From CAJXWH01 sp964343365 (GTDB lineage Bacteria > Pseudomonadota > Gammaproteobacteria > Arenicellales > UBA868), in NCBI GenBank assembly GCA_964343365.1, contig CAYFJI010000021.1:1-24765 (forward strand): DNA of 24,765 bases. Reading direction: 5' to 3'. The notes beneath the pieces were generated by a model. It had not been told where the DNA came from and ran no database searches. It saw only the letters and a list, made by a program, of their open reading frames with translations. Position 1 is the stretch's first letter, and each line of letters starts with the position of its first letter. This document shows positions 15,992 to 23,630 of this stretch, in pieces. Made by a program: the position numbers and the translations under genes.

Positions 15992-18001
15992 TTAACTTTC
16001 TAAGAGGATGAAAAACTCCTCCTCAGTAATCCATTTTATTCCAAGCCTTTCAGCTTGTTCCAATTTTGATCCTGGATTATTACCTACTATTACCAGATCC
16101 GTCTTTTTTGAAATACTGTTTGCAATTTTCGCTCCGGCGTTAATCAACAAATCCTGAGCTTGCCCTCGATTTAAGTTAACTAATGAGCCAGTCAAAACTA
16201 CAGTCTTTTGAGCTAATGCCGAAACTTCCTGGTATTTTAATTCCTGAATAGGCCAAGTAATACCAGCATGCTGCAACCTCTCGATGACCTTAACATTGTG
16301 GTCTTGTGAAAAAAATTGCACAATGCTATTTGCAACAACTGGACCGATATCATTTATCTCTTCGAGATCATCAGTTGTGGCCTCAGTTAAGAGCTCTAAT
16401 GACGAAAATCGAGTTGCTAGCGCATGAGCAGTTGATTCTCCAACATGTGGAATTCCGAGACTAAATAAAAACCGTTCCAAGGTAGTTTTTCGACTAGCGA
16501 CCAGGGCATCAACAAGGTTTTCAGCAGATTTTTTACCTAATCGATCTAATTGCTCCAGCCTATTTACATCAAGCTCATATAAATCGGATACATCTCGTAC
16601 AAGACTATTATCCACTAATTGATCGACTATTTTACTTCCCAAGCCTTCGATATCCATCGCACGACGCGATGAGAAATGCTTAATTGATTGTTTAATTTGA
16701 GCGCTACAAAAAAGACCACCACTGCAACGTAAAATTACTCCTTTTTCATCGCTAACGATTTCCGAGGAACATACGGGACATGTACCGGGAAATCTATACC
16801 TCTCTGCACCAAGTGGACGTCGCTCTACCAATACGGAAACAATTTCGGGTATAACGTCACCAGCTCGTCTTACGATAACCATATCTCCAACACGGACATC
16901 TAATCTGTTGATTTCGTCACGATTATGTAATGTCGCATTTGAAACGCTTACACCACCTACAATTATCGGAGCAAGGCGGGCAACAGGAGTTACCGTACCC
17001 GTACGCCCAACTTGGACATCAATCTGTAAAACCTCAGTTATCTCTTCCTGCGCTGGAAATTTATGGGCGAGCGCCCAACGTGGAGCCCGGCTTAATGTTC
17101 CTATTTTTTTTTGCTCAATATATTTATTTACTTTGTATACAACACCATCTATGTCATATCCCAGATTATCCCTTAATTCTAAAAGCCTAGAATAGCTATT
17201 CAGACATGCTGTCGGCCCTGAAACTACGATAGTTTCAGGATTGATGCGAAATCCCCACCGCTTTAAAATTTGTAATGTTTCAAAATGATTATCAGACAAT
17301 TGTTCGTTTCCAAAGTCAACTACTCCATAAAAAAATATTTCTAAAGGACGGGTAGCAGAAATTCGTGGATCGAGTTGTCTAAGGCTTCCCGCAGCTGCAT
17401 TTCTCGGATTCATATACAACTTTCTTCCGTTTTGTTTTTGTTCATGATTCATGACGGAGAATCCCTCTTGAGATATGTAAACTTCGCCGCGAACCTCCAA
17501 AATATTGGGCAAATCATTAGTTTGCAGGCGCAATGGAACCGATCTGATTCCACGAACATTTGCCGTCACATCTTCTCCGTGTAATCCATCTCCACGAGTA
17601 GCTGCTCGTATAAGTAAGCCATTTTCATAAATTAAAGTGACTGCAAGACCGTCTAATTTTGGCTCACTTACATATTCAATCAAATCAGTTCCGAGTATGT
17701 GCCTACAACGCTTGTCAAACTCAAAAATATCATTCTCTGAAAATCCATTTAACAGGGAAAGCATTGGGGCACTATGCTGAACTTCTGAAAATGACCCTAG
17801 TGGTAAAGCACCAACTCGCTGTGTCGGAGATGCAATAGTAATTAGTGTTGGATTTTGATTCTCTAATTTCTCCAGATTTTTATAGAGTCGATCATATTCC
17901 GCATCAGGTATTTCCGGTTGATCAAGAACATAGTATTGATATGCATGATACTCCAATGCGACTCGAAGACTCTCTATTTTTTCACGTATCTTTTTTTCCA
18001 A
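15992..18001 (-). CDS. ligA: NAD-dependent DNA ligase LigA
   Basis: A 669-residue ligase, full length and colinear with E. coli LigA. The N-terminal Ia domain binds NMN (YHAYQYYVLDQPEIPDAEYDRLY, within residues 18-40). The adenylated lysine is K115 in KLDG. The OB fold is followed by a four-cysteine zinc finger at C408, C411, C426 and C432, the same numbers as in E. coli. Helix-hairpin-helix repeats lie at about 440-590, and a C-terminal BRCT domain at about 595-669. It seals nicks in replication and repair using NAD. The start is TTG 18001: GGGAG lies seven bases upstream, no other start codon fits, and the resulting N-terminus aligns with E. coli LigA. It follows zipA by 45 bases in the known smc-zipA-ligA order. 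Confidence 0.97.
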   Translation of the reverse strand: MEKKIREKIESLRVALEYHAYQYYVLDQPEIPDAEYDRLYKNLEKLENQNPTLITIASPTQRVGALPLGSFSEVQHSAPMLSLLNGFSENDIFEFDKRCRHILGTDLIEYVSEPKLDGLAVTLIYENGLLIRAATRGDGLHGEDVTANVRGIRSVPLRLQTNDLPNILEVRGEVYISQEGFSVMNHEQKQNGRKLYMNPRNAAAGSLRQLDPRISATRPLEIFFYGVVDFGNEQLSDNHFETLQILKRWGFRINPETIVVSGPTACLNSYSRLLELRDNLGYDIDGVVYKVNKYIEQKKIGTLSRAPRWALAHKFPAQEEITEVLQIDVQVGRTGTVTPVARLAPIIVGGVSVSNATLHNRDEINRLDVRVGDMVIVRRAGDVIPEIVSVLVERRPLGAERYRFPGTCPVCSSEIVSDEKGVILRCSGGLFCSAQIKQSIKHFSSRRAMDIEGLGSKIVDQLVDNSLVRDVSDLYELDVNRLEQLDRLGKKSAENLVDALVASRKTTLERFLFSLGIPHVGESTAHALATRFSSLELLTEATTDDLEEINDIGPVVANSIVQFFSQDHNVKVIERLQHAGITWPIQELKYQEVSALAQKTVVLTGSLVNLNRGQAQDLLINAGAKIANSISKKTDLVIVGNNPGSKLEQAERLGIKWITEEEFFILLES

Positions 18002-18046
18002 ACACTGTCTCCCGCTCTCCGTGTCACCTTTCTATATAAACTTGAC

Positions 18047-19204
18047 TCAGAATAGTCGCAATGCTACTTCCGATCCTGGAAGTATACCGACACGATGAAA
18101 AACATCCGCAATTTCTATTATCTGTTGCCGAATTTTATCGATTTCATTTGTATCGATATCAGCACCATCGAGAGTTTTTATCGTCCCTGATAATTCTAAT
18201 GACATTAATTTAGCTGTAGAATACATCTTATCTAATGCTTCGATTGGACGTGATACTAGTGGCAGATTCATAAATAAGAAAAGGCCAGTCGTAGCAAATT
18301 CTTCTAACTTTGAACTCGGGAAAAAACCTGGCTCAAATTGATTGGCCATAGTGAACCAAATTTCACTTGATTCTGGTTCTAACAACCGGAAAAGTCCCAT
18401 ATCATCCACTGTCATATTCGAAATCGTTGCTAATCGATGAAGGTCTTTTCCAAGAAATTGCTGATCTTTACTCGCAACAATATTAAAAATAACTAAAACA
18501 TCATATTGCTTGCAAAATTTATCTAATAATTTAGCTTCGTCAAGAGCGCCCTCCATGGTCATATCAAATTGAAGTTTTCGATTAAAACGTTCTGACAACT
18601 CATAAACTAGATTATTTGTTCGAGTCAATTCAGATTCATTAATCGGGCCATTCCTATCTACGATCTGAGCGCTAACTATCAAATCATAAAAACGATCTGA
18701 AGGTGCGCTGTCTTCGAGATCGATCCATTGATTACCTGGATAAATTAGTCCATGGATCCTGTGAGGATGTATCAAATCTACTTCATGAGTACGATATATA
18801 GCCAGCACATCATGAGATTGCGCCAGTTCTGATCCTGACAACCTTGCCCAATAGTCTGATTTCAGTATTCGCTGATATTCCTTATTGGCCTTACTTGTAT
18901 AAGCTCTATGTTGTCGCAGATTGATAGGTCTTCTGGGTTGTTTGTCCTCTAGGGTTTTCGTTGATTTAGTGGGATCAGGATCTAAACGAAAATCTATTGC
19001 TGATATCAAAGCAGATTTAAGTCCACCTGAAACATTTTTCTTTGGTAGTGCTACCCACGTCTTCAATAAATGCAAGAAAGTAACAGGCACTCTAGAGCTT
19101 ATTAATCTATTAAATAGATATCCTCGCTGCTTGGCATATGAAAACATCACTACTACAAAAATGGTTGCTATTCCTAAAACAATTAACGCTAACTGCAAAC
19201 TCAT
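18047..19204 (-). CDS. zipA: Cell division protein ZipA, extended two-domain form
   Basis: A 385-residue protein with one N-terminal membrane span (4-22), a basic stretch and a charged linker to about residue 130, then soluble domains. The C-terminal 150 residues match the ZipA FtsZ-binding domain: SSEIWFTMANQFEPGFF (279-295), FATTGLFLFMNLP (303-315) and LSGTIKTLDG (338-347). ZipA anchors the FtsZ ring to the inner membrane. Residues about 130-232 are unlike the Pro/Gln-rich linker of E. coli ZipA. They contain HGLIYPGNQW and VDRNGPINESEL, and the protein ends in GSEVALRLF, features I associate with betaproteobacterial ZipA-like proteins. The start overlaps the smc stop by one base (TGATG), and ligA follows, the standard neighbourhood for ZipA. 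Confidence 0.9.
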   Translation of the reverse strand: MSLQLALIVLGIATIFVVVMFSYAKQRGYLFNRLISSRVPVTFLHLLKTWVALPKKNVSGGLKSALISAIDFRLDPDPTKSTKTLEDKQPRRPINLRQHRAYTSKANKEYQRILKSDYWARLSGSELAQSHDVLAIYRTHEVDLIHPHRIHGLIYPGNQWIDLEDSAPSDRFYDLIVSAQIVDRNGPINESELTRTNNLVYELSERFNRKLQFDMTMEGALDEAKLLDKFCKQYDVLVIFNIVASKDQQFLGKDLHRLATISNMTVDDMGLFRLLEPESSEIWFTMANQFEPGFFPSSKLEEFATTGLFLFMNLPLVSRPIEALDKMYSTAKLMSLELSGTIKTLDGADIDTNEIDKIRQQIIEIADVFHRVGILPGSEVALRLF

Positions 19205-22200
19205 CAGATTCCAGCCATACTTACAGCTTCATCAACATTCACAGATACGATAGCTGACGCACCTGGCTCCCCCATAGTAACTCCTAGCAATACATCAGCA
19301 GATTCCATGGTTATTTTGTTGTGCGTGATCACGATTAATTGAGTCCGAGATGCAAGGGTCTTTAGTGTATCGCAGTAACGCTCTACGTTGGAATCGTCTA
19401 AAGGAGCATCAACTTCATCAAGAATACAAAATGGCGCAGGGTTGAGCCGAAATAGCGCGAAAAGCAAGGCAACAGCAGTCAATGCTTTCTCCCCTCCAGA
19501 CAAAAGATGGATCGTGCTATTTCTTTTTCCGGGAGGCTGGGCTATGACAGCAACACCGGCTTTCAACAAATCGGTGTCTGTGAGTTCCAGAATCGCTTTC
19601 CCCCCGCCAAAAAGTTTTGGGAAAAACTCGGTAAATCCTGCATTCAATGCATTAAAAGTTGACTTAAATGTATCTCTAGTCTCACGATCAATTTTTTTAA
19701 TTACGTCTTCAAGTGTAGACAAAGCCTCCAATAGGTCATTATGTTGCTGATCAAGATCTTCTTTTCTTTTTGATTGTTCATCAAATTCCTCTATCGCAAC
19801 TAAATTTACTGGGCCAATTTGTTGTATTTTAGATGCCAAACTTTCAGTTTTTTCCACCCACTTAGCTTCAGTAGCTTCATTTGGAATATCTTTTATAATC
19901 TCTTCCAGTAACATATCAGCAGTTTTAATTTGATCATTGATAGACTCCAAACGAACAGACTGCTCTTTCTCTATCAATCTTTGCTCATCTAGTGATTCGC
20001 GAACAACTACTAACTCTTGCTCACACTCAGATAATTTGGTTCGCTCCAGACGAATTGCGTCTTCTATGTCCGAGTAATTTTGTCGTGATTTAGAGAAATG
20101 AGTCTCAGTCATATCCTTCTCAGCTAATAATTCCTCGAGTCTTTGTTTTAAATCTATCTCTGGCTTTTCATCTCCAGCTAACGCGTTCTCCAATTGTTTT
20201 TTTCGGTCATCAAATCTTTGCGACTGAACCATTAGTCTTTCAATATTTGAACGTACCGATGCTAACGACACATTCAACCTTTGGAGGTCTAATTCTCCAA
20301 CGTGTAATTCATCACGACGACTATGCACAGTTTCACGCGCGTTACTAAGCTCTTCAGTCAAATCATCTCTCTTTTTCAACAAAGATTCACGATTTTTTTC
20401 TAAGAATCCCGTCTCATCTTCAGCCAACTCCAGATTTCTTCGGGCATCATTCAATTGTCTATCAATATCTGAAAGCTCTCGTGTAAGCTCATCACTTTCC
20501 AATCGTAATTGATTGGAACGTCTACCAATCTGTGAAGCTCTAGCTTGTTTTGTTGCAAGCAATTGACGTGACTCCAAAAGCGCATCCTGCGTCTCTTCAA
20601 TTTGCCTTTTCACATTACCTTGTGTAATTTCAAGTAAGCTTACTTCTTTCTCTGCAATATCTAGCTGTTCTTTAAGGTCATTTACTTCTAACTCATAGTT
20701 ACCTTTTTTTAACTCCAGCTGATTTATTTCTTCACTTCGCGACAATATCCCACCGTGTAAATTAGGTGCATTCGGTGCATAAACCCAATTACTTCCAATA
20801 ACAACACCAGATCGTGTAACGACGCACTCATTCTGCTTCAGTTTTTGACGAGAAACCAATGCTTCCTCGAGAGTATTCACAACATAAACTCCTGACAACC
20901 AGGGGGTTAGATCATATCTTAGGCTATGAACATGGCTCAATAACATATTATCAGTGACTTCTTTTTCTCCTTTATTGCTTGCCTCTATGAGAAACAAATT
21001 CATATTTGGTAACCCATGATCAGTAGAAAAAACTCTATCAATCTGTCCTACACCCAAACCAGCCAAACGATCACTCAAAACTGCATCAACCGCTCTTTCC
21101 CAGCCTGATTCTACTTCCACTTCATCAGCTAAATGTGGAGCCTTGGATAAACCTCGAGAATGTAACCAATCTTGAGAAGTTTCATTATCAGTATCAAATG
21201 CTGCCGTCTGCATATCAACTAAGGAAGCTAATCGACCATTAATTTCATGTAATAAACCACGTCGATTATCTAATTGACTCTTAATTTTTCCAGTTTTATT
21301 TCGAATCGAATCAATTTTTCCAACCTCGAGTTCTAGTCTATTTAGGTTGTCAGTTAAAACTCGATCATGTTCCGCTATTTTTGCACGTACGACGTCGATG
21401 TCGAGAGATTCTTCTTCCTGTAAAAGAGTTTCATCTTCCTCATCCAATCGCGCAAGCCTTTGCTGCAAACTTGTATCTCGCGAGTCTAACTGTTCAATTT
21501 TACTCCGCTCTAATTCCTTCTTCTGAACGGGTAGCGAAGCGCGACTACTAAACTTTTCCCATTCATCTTGCCATGCCTCCAAATCAACCTCCTTGGTCAT
21601 GAGCTGTCTCTCTGCATCGATCAAAGCTTTTTTACGACTCCCCTGAATTTCAATAAGTTCCGCTAACTCATTTTCTATTTGACTTAACGAATTATCATCT
21701 TCTTCTTTTTGTTTTAATAGCTCTGATAATGACTCTTTCAATCGCTCAAGCTCGCCAAGTTGTTGGTGCTGTGTTTCACGAGAATGCTCGATACTCTGCT
21801 CAATCGTTGCAATATCTGCTCCAAGCGCATATATTTTCCCCTGTACTTGACTTACTGTTGCTTGTGCAGACAATTGTTGGCTAAGTATTTCCTCCAGACT
21901 GCTTTCGATAATGCGTTGTTTCGAAATTATCGTATCGTGCTTTGCTTGTGCATCTGCAGTATATTTTTTTTGTGCATTCACTAAAGCCTCTTGCGCGCGA
22001 TGCCTTAACGCTAGTAATTCTGAATTAACTTTTTTCTCCTCATCTTTTAGACGTTGATAACGACGAGCTGCTTGGGATTGACGCTGCAATCTTCGAATTT
22101 GATCGCCTAGCTCACTGCGAATATCTTCCAGTCTGGACAAGTTTTCACGAGTGTGACGAATCCGAGTTTCAGTCTCTCGTCTTCGATCTTTATATAATGA

Positions 22201-22710
22201 AACTCCAGCAGCCTCTTCCACAAAAATACGTAAATCATCTGGTCGAGCTTCGACTATACGACTTACCATTCCTTGCTCGATGATTGAATATGATCGATGA
22301 CCCAAGCCAGTGCCTCGGAACATATCTGTGATATCTCGACGTCTACATCTAGTGTTATTTATTTGGTATTCAGAAATACCATCTCTAGTTAAAGTCCTTT
22401 TGACAGATATTTCAGAAAAAGAGGAATAAACGCCGGGCGACCTTCCTTCAGTATTATCAAAAATTAGCTCCACCGATGCTCGCCCAACGGGTTTTCGCAA
22501 GTCAGTGCCATTAAATATCACGTCTATCATATTGTCGCCACGGAGGTTTCGAGCAGAAGATTCCCCCATAACCCATCTAACAGCGTCTATCACGTTGGAT
22601 TTTCCACATCCATTAGGTCCAATAATGCCGACTAGGTTTCCACTAATTAGAATCGTTGTAGGGTCAACAAATGATTTGAACCCAGATAATTGTATTTTAA
22701 GTAGGCGCAT
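19204..22710 (-). CDS. smc: Chromosome partition protein Smc
   Basis: A full-length 1168-residue SMC ATPase. Walker A is GPNGCGKSN (31-39). Long coiled-coil arms run from about 170-515 and 660-1010, and the hinge occupies about 520-660. The ABC signature is LSGGEK (1070-1075) and Walker B is CILDEVDAPLDDSN, starting at about 1095. Smc dimers with ScpA and ScpB compact and segregate the chromosome by loop extrusion near the origin. It is an Smc and not MukB (length and motifs). No scpA or scpB gene is in the window. It is the first gene of the smc-zipA-ligA unit, and the one-base overlap with zipA suggests coupled translation. No strong Shine-Dalgarno precedes ATG 22710. A candidate -10 box lies about 135 bases upstream. 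Confidence 0.97.
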   Translation of the reverse strand: MRLLKIQLSGFKSFVDPTTILISGNLVGIIGPNGCGKSNVIDAVRWVMGESSARNLRGDNMIDVIFNGTDLRKPVGRASVELIFDNTEGRSPGVYSSFSEISVKRTLTRDGISEYQINNTRCRRRDITDMFRGTGLGHRSYSIIEQGMVSRIVEARPDDLRIFVEEAAGVSLYKDRRRETETRIRHTRENLSRLEDIRSELGDQIRRLQRQSQAARRYQRLKDEEKKVNSELLALRHRAQEALVNAQKKYTADAQAKHDTIISKQRIIESSLEEILSQQLSAQATVSQVQGKIYALGADIATIEQSIEHSRETQHQQLGELERLKESLSELLKQKEEDDNSLSQIENELAELIEIQGSRKKALIDAERQLMTKEVDLEAWQDEWEKFSSRASLPVQKKELERSKIEQLDSRDTSLQQRLARLDEEDETLLQEEESLDIDVVRAKIAEHDRVLTDNLNRLELEVGKIDSIRNKTGKIKSQLDNRRGLLHEINGRLASLVDMQTAAFDTDNETSQDWLHSRGLSKAPHLADEVEVESGWERAVDAVLSDRLAGLGVGQIDRVFSTDHGLPNMNLFLIEASNKGEKEVTDNMLLSHVHSLRYDLTPWLSGVYVVNTLEEALVSRQKLKQNECVVTRSGVVIGSNWVYAPNAPNLHGGILSRSEEINQLELKKGNYELEVNDLKEQLDIAEKEVSLLEITQGNVKRQIEETQDALLESRQLLATKQARASQIGRRSNQLRLESDELTRELSDIDRQLNDARRNLELAEDETGFLEKNRESLLKKRDDLTEELSNARETVHSRRDELHVGELDLQRLNVSLASVRSNIERLMVQSQRFDDRKKQLENALAGDEKPEIDLKQRLEELLAEKDMTETHFSKSRQNYSDIEDAIRLERTKLSECEQELVVVRESLDEQRLIEKEQSVRLESINDQIKTADMLLEEIIKDIPNEATEAKWVEKTESLASKIQQIGPVNLVAIEEFDEQSKRKEDLDQQHNDLLEALSTLEDVIKKIDRETRDTFKSTFNALNAGFTEFFPKLFGGGKAILELTDTDLLKAGVAVIAQPPGKRNSTIHLLSGGEKALTAVALLFALFRLNPAPFCILDEVDAPLDDSNVERYCDTLKTLASRTQLIVITHNKITMESADVLLGVTMGEPGASAIVSVNVDEAVSMAGI

Positions 22711-22844
22711 AAATTACTAGCAATTTTTAGGCCTCATTAATCGGAGACAAAGAATTTAGAAGATCTGTTCATTCGGTTTTGAGCGCACTTTAAGGTCGAA
22801 GAAGACAAAACAGTTTATGATCAAAGTAGTGTGATAAGTAATCC

Positions 22845-22850
22845 ATTATA
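22845..22850 (-). promoter_or_regulatory. Candidate -10 box for smc
   Basis: Reading the minus strand, TATAAT occurs here, about 135 bases before the smc start. The expected -35 position (about 22868-22873) has only a weak match, GTCAAA. A consensus TTGACA lies further upstream at too large a distance. Assignment rests on the -10 alone. Confidence 0.3.
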
Positions 22851-23012
22851 CAATATGCTAACTCTATTTTGACCCCGAAGTCCCGACATAGAGACTGTCA
22901 ACTATGGCATATTCTATCTATAAAAAGGTCAGTTTTAGAGTTCTGAGAGATGTTGAGCAAAAAAAACTATGGAACGAATGTGATGATTAGGAAACTTCTA
23001 TAATAAAACAAG

Positions 23013-23041
23013 TTGCGTTGTGTTTTTTACTCTGGTATAAC
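23013..23041 (+). promoter_or_regulatory. Candidate dksA promoter with extended -10 and GC-rich discriminator
   Basis: TTGCGT (23013-23018, three of six) and TATAAC (23036-23041, five of six) are spaced by exactly 17 bases. TG precedes the -10 by one base (TGGTATAAC), an extended -10. The bases after the -10 are GCGCTA, an unusually GC-rich discriminator in this AT-rich gap. Transcription would start near 23048, about 55 bases before the dksA ATG. GC-rich discriminators are typical of promoters inhibited by ppGpp and DksA. Confidence 0.5.
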
Positions 23042-23102
23042 GCGCTACTGTCAATTTTTATTAGCTATCTAATTGACTGACAAGAATCATAGGTACCAAC
23101 AT

Positions 23103-23540
23103 ATGGCATCAGCAAAACAAACAACCCAAAATACCATTCATGGAGTGAAGCCTTACCGTCAAAAACGTGGGGAAAAGTACATGAATAAGGCCCAACAAAA
23201 GCATTTTCGTACAATTCTACGAGCATGGCGTGATGAACTAATCGATGATACGGATAAAACTGTAATTTCCATGCAAGACGAAACTATCAATCTTCCTGAT
23301 CCTACCGATAGAGCTACTCAAGAAACTGATCGCTCCCTAGAGCTAAGAACTCGAGATCGAGAACGTAAGTTGATAAAAAAAATCGAAGATTCGATAAGCA
23401 CCATTGATGTAGGTGATTACGGATACTGCGAAGCTTGTGGTGTGGAAATAGGAATTAAGCGGTTAGAGGCGCGTCCAACTGCATCACTATGCATAGACTG
23501 CAAGGCATTAGACGAAATTAGAGAAAAACAACATGTCTAA
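23103..23540 (+). CDS. dksA: RNA polymerase-binding transcription factor DksA
   Basis: A 145-residue protein closely matching E. coli DksA. The coiled coil spans about 32-105 and carries the tip motif DPTDRA (D66, D69, A71), which reaches into the RNA polymerase secondary channel. The zinc finger has C109, C112, C130 and C133 (YCEACGVEIG to CIDC). DksA acts with ppGpp to inhibit rRNA promoters and activate amino acid synthesis promoters. The frame can be extended to a TTG at 23073, but ATG 23103 has AGGT upstream and gives the normal length; E. coli has a similar distance from Met to GVxPY. It stands alone between smc and the dihydroorotase gene. No intrinsic terminator is visible after it, so some read-through into the next gene is possible. 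Confidence 0.97.
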   Translation: MASAKQTTQNTIHGVKPYRQKRGEKYMNKAQQKHFRTILRAWRDELIDDTDKTVISMQDETINLPDPTDRATQETDRSLELRTRDRERKLIKKIEDSISTIDVGDYGYCEACGVEIGIKRLEARPTASLCIDCKALDEIREKQHV

Positions 23541-23597
23541 TTCTCCGTTTTCCAACTGACACTCAACAATACATCACACAGATAAATGGGTAACTTA

Positions 23598-23626
23598 TTG
23601 GAATGATAATCGAGCCTAAATACAAT
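23598..23626 (+). promoter_or_regulatory. Candidate promoter immediately before the dihydroorotase start
   Basis: TTGGAA (23598-23603, four of six) and TACAAT (23621-23626, five of six) are 17 bases apart. The -10 box ends only four bases before ATG 23631, so transcription would begin at or within the first codon. There is no Shine-Dalgarno before this ATG, which would fit a leaderless mRNA. The alternative is read-through from dksA with weak initiation. Confidence 0.3.
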
Positions 23627-23630
23627 TCCT

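Larger units (their letters stand above)
22711..23102. other. Divergent intergenic region, smc to dksA
   Basis: This 392-base gap holds control sites for smc (leftward) and dksA (rightward). Visible items are a perfect TATAAT on the minus strand (plus positions 22845-22850), a dksA promoter candidate (23013-23041), a second perfect TATAAT without a good -35 at 22999-23004, and a 28-codon open frame (22904-22990) without a Shine-Dalgarno. No RNA gene was recognised. Confidence 0.55.

Noticed and set aside
16908..17195. Two overlapping plus-strand frames of 95 and 86 codons inside ligA
   Set aside because: Both are antisense to the OB-fold region of LigA; overlapping shadows in two frames argue against coding.
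19388..19750. 120-codon plus-strand frame inside smc
   Set aside because: Antisense to the ABC signature and Walker B region of Smc.
22999..23004. Perfect TATAAT as the dksA promoter
   Set aside because: No acceptable -35 hexamer at 16-18 bases, while the pair at 23013-23041 has correct spacing and an extended -10. It remains a secondary candidate.
23073..23102. N-terminal extension of DksA from a TTG
   Set aside because: ATG 23103 has a better ribosome site and gives the family length; the extension has no counterpart in E. coli DksA.
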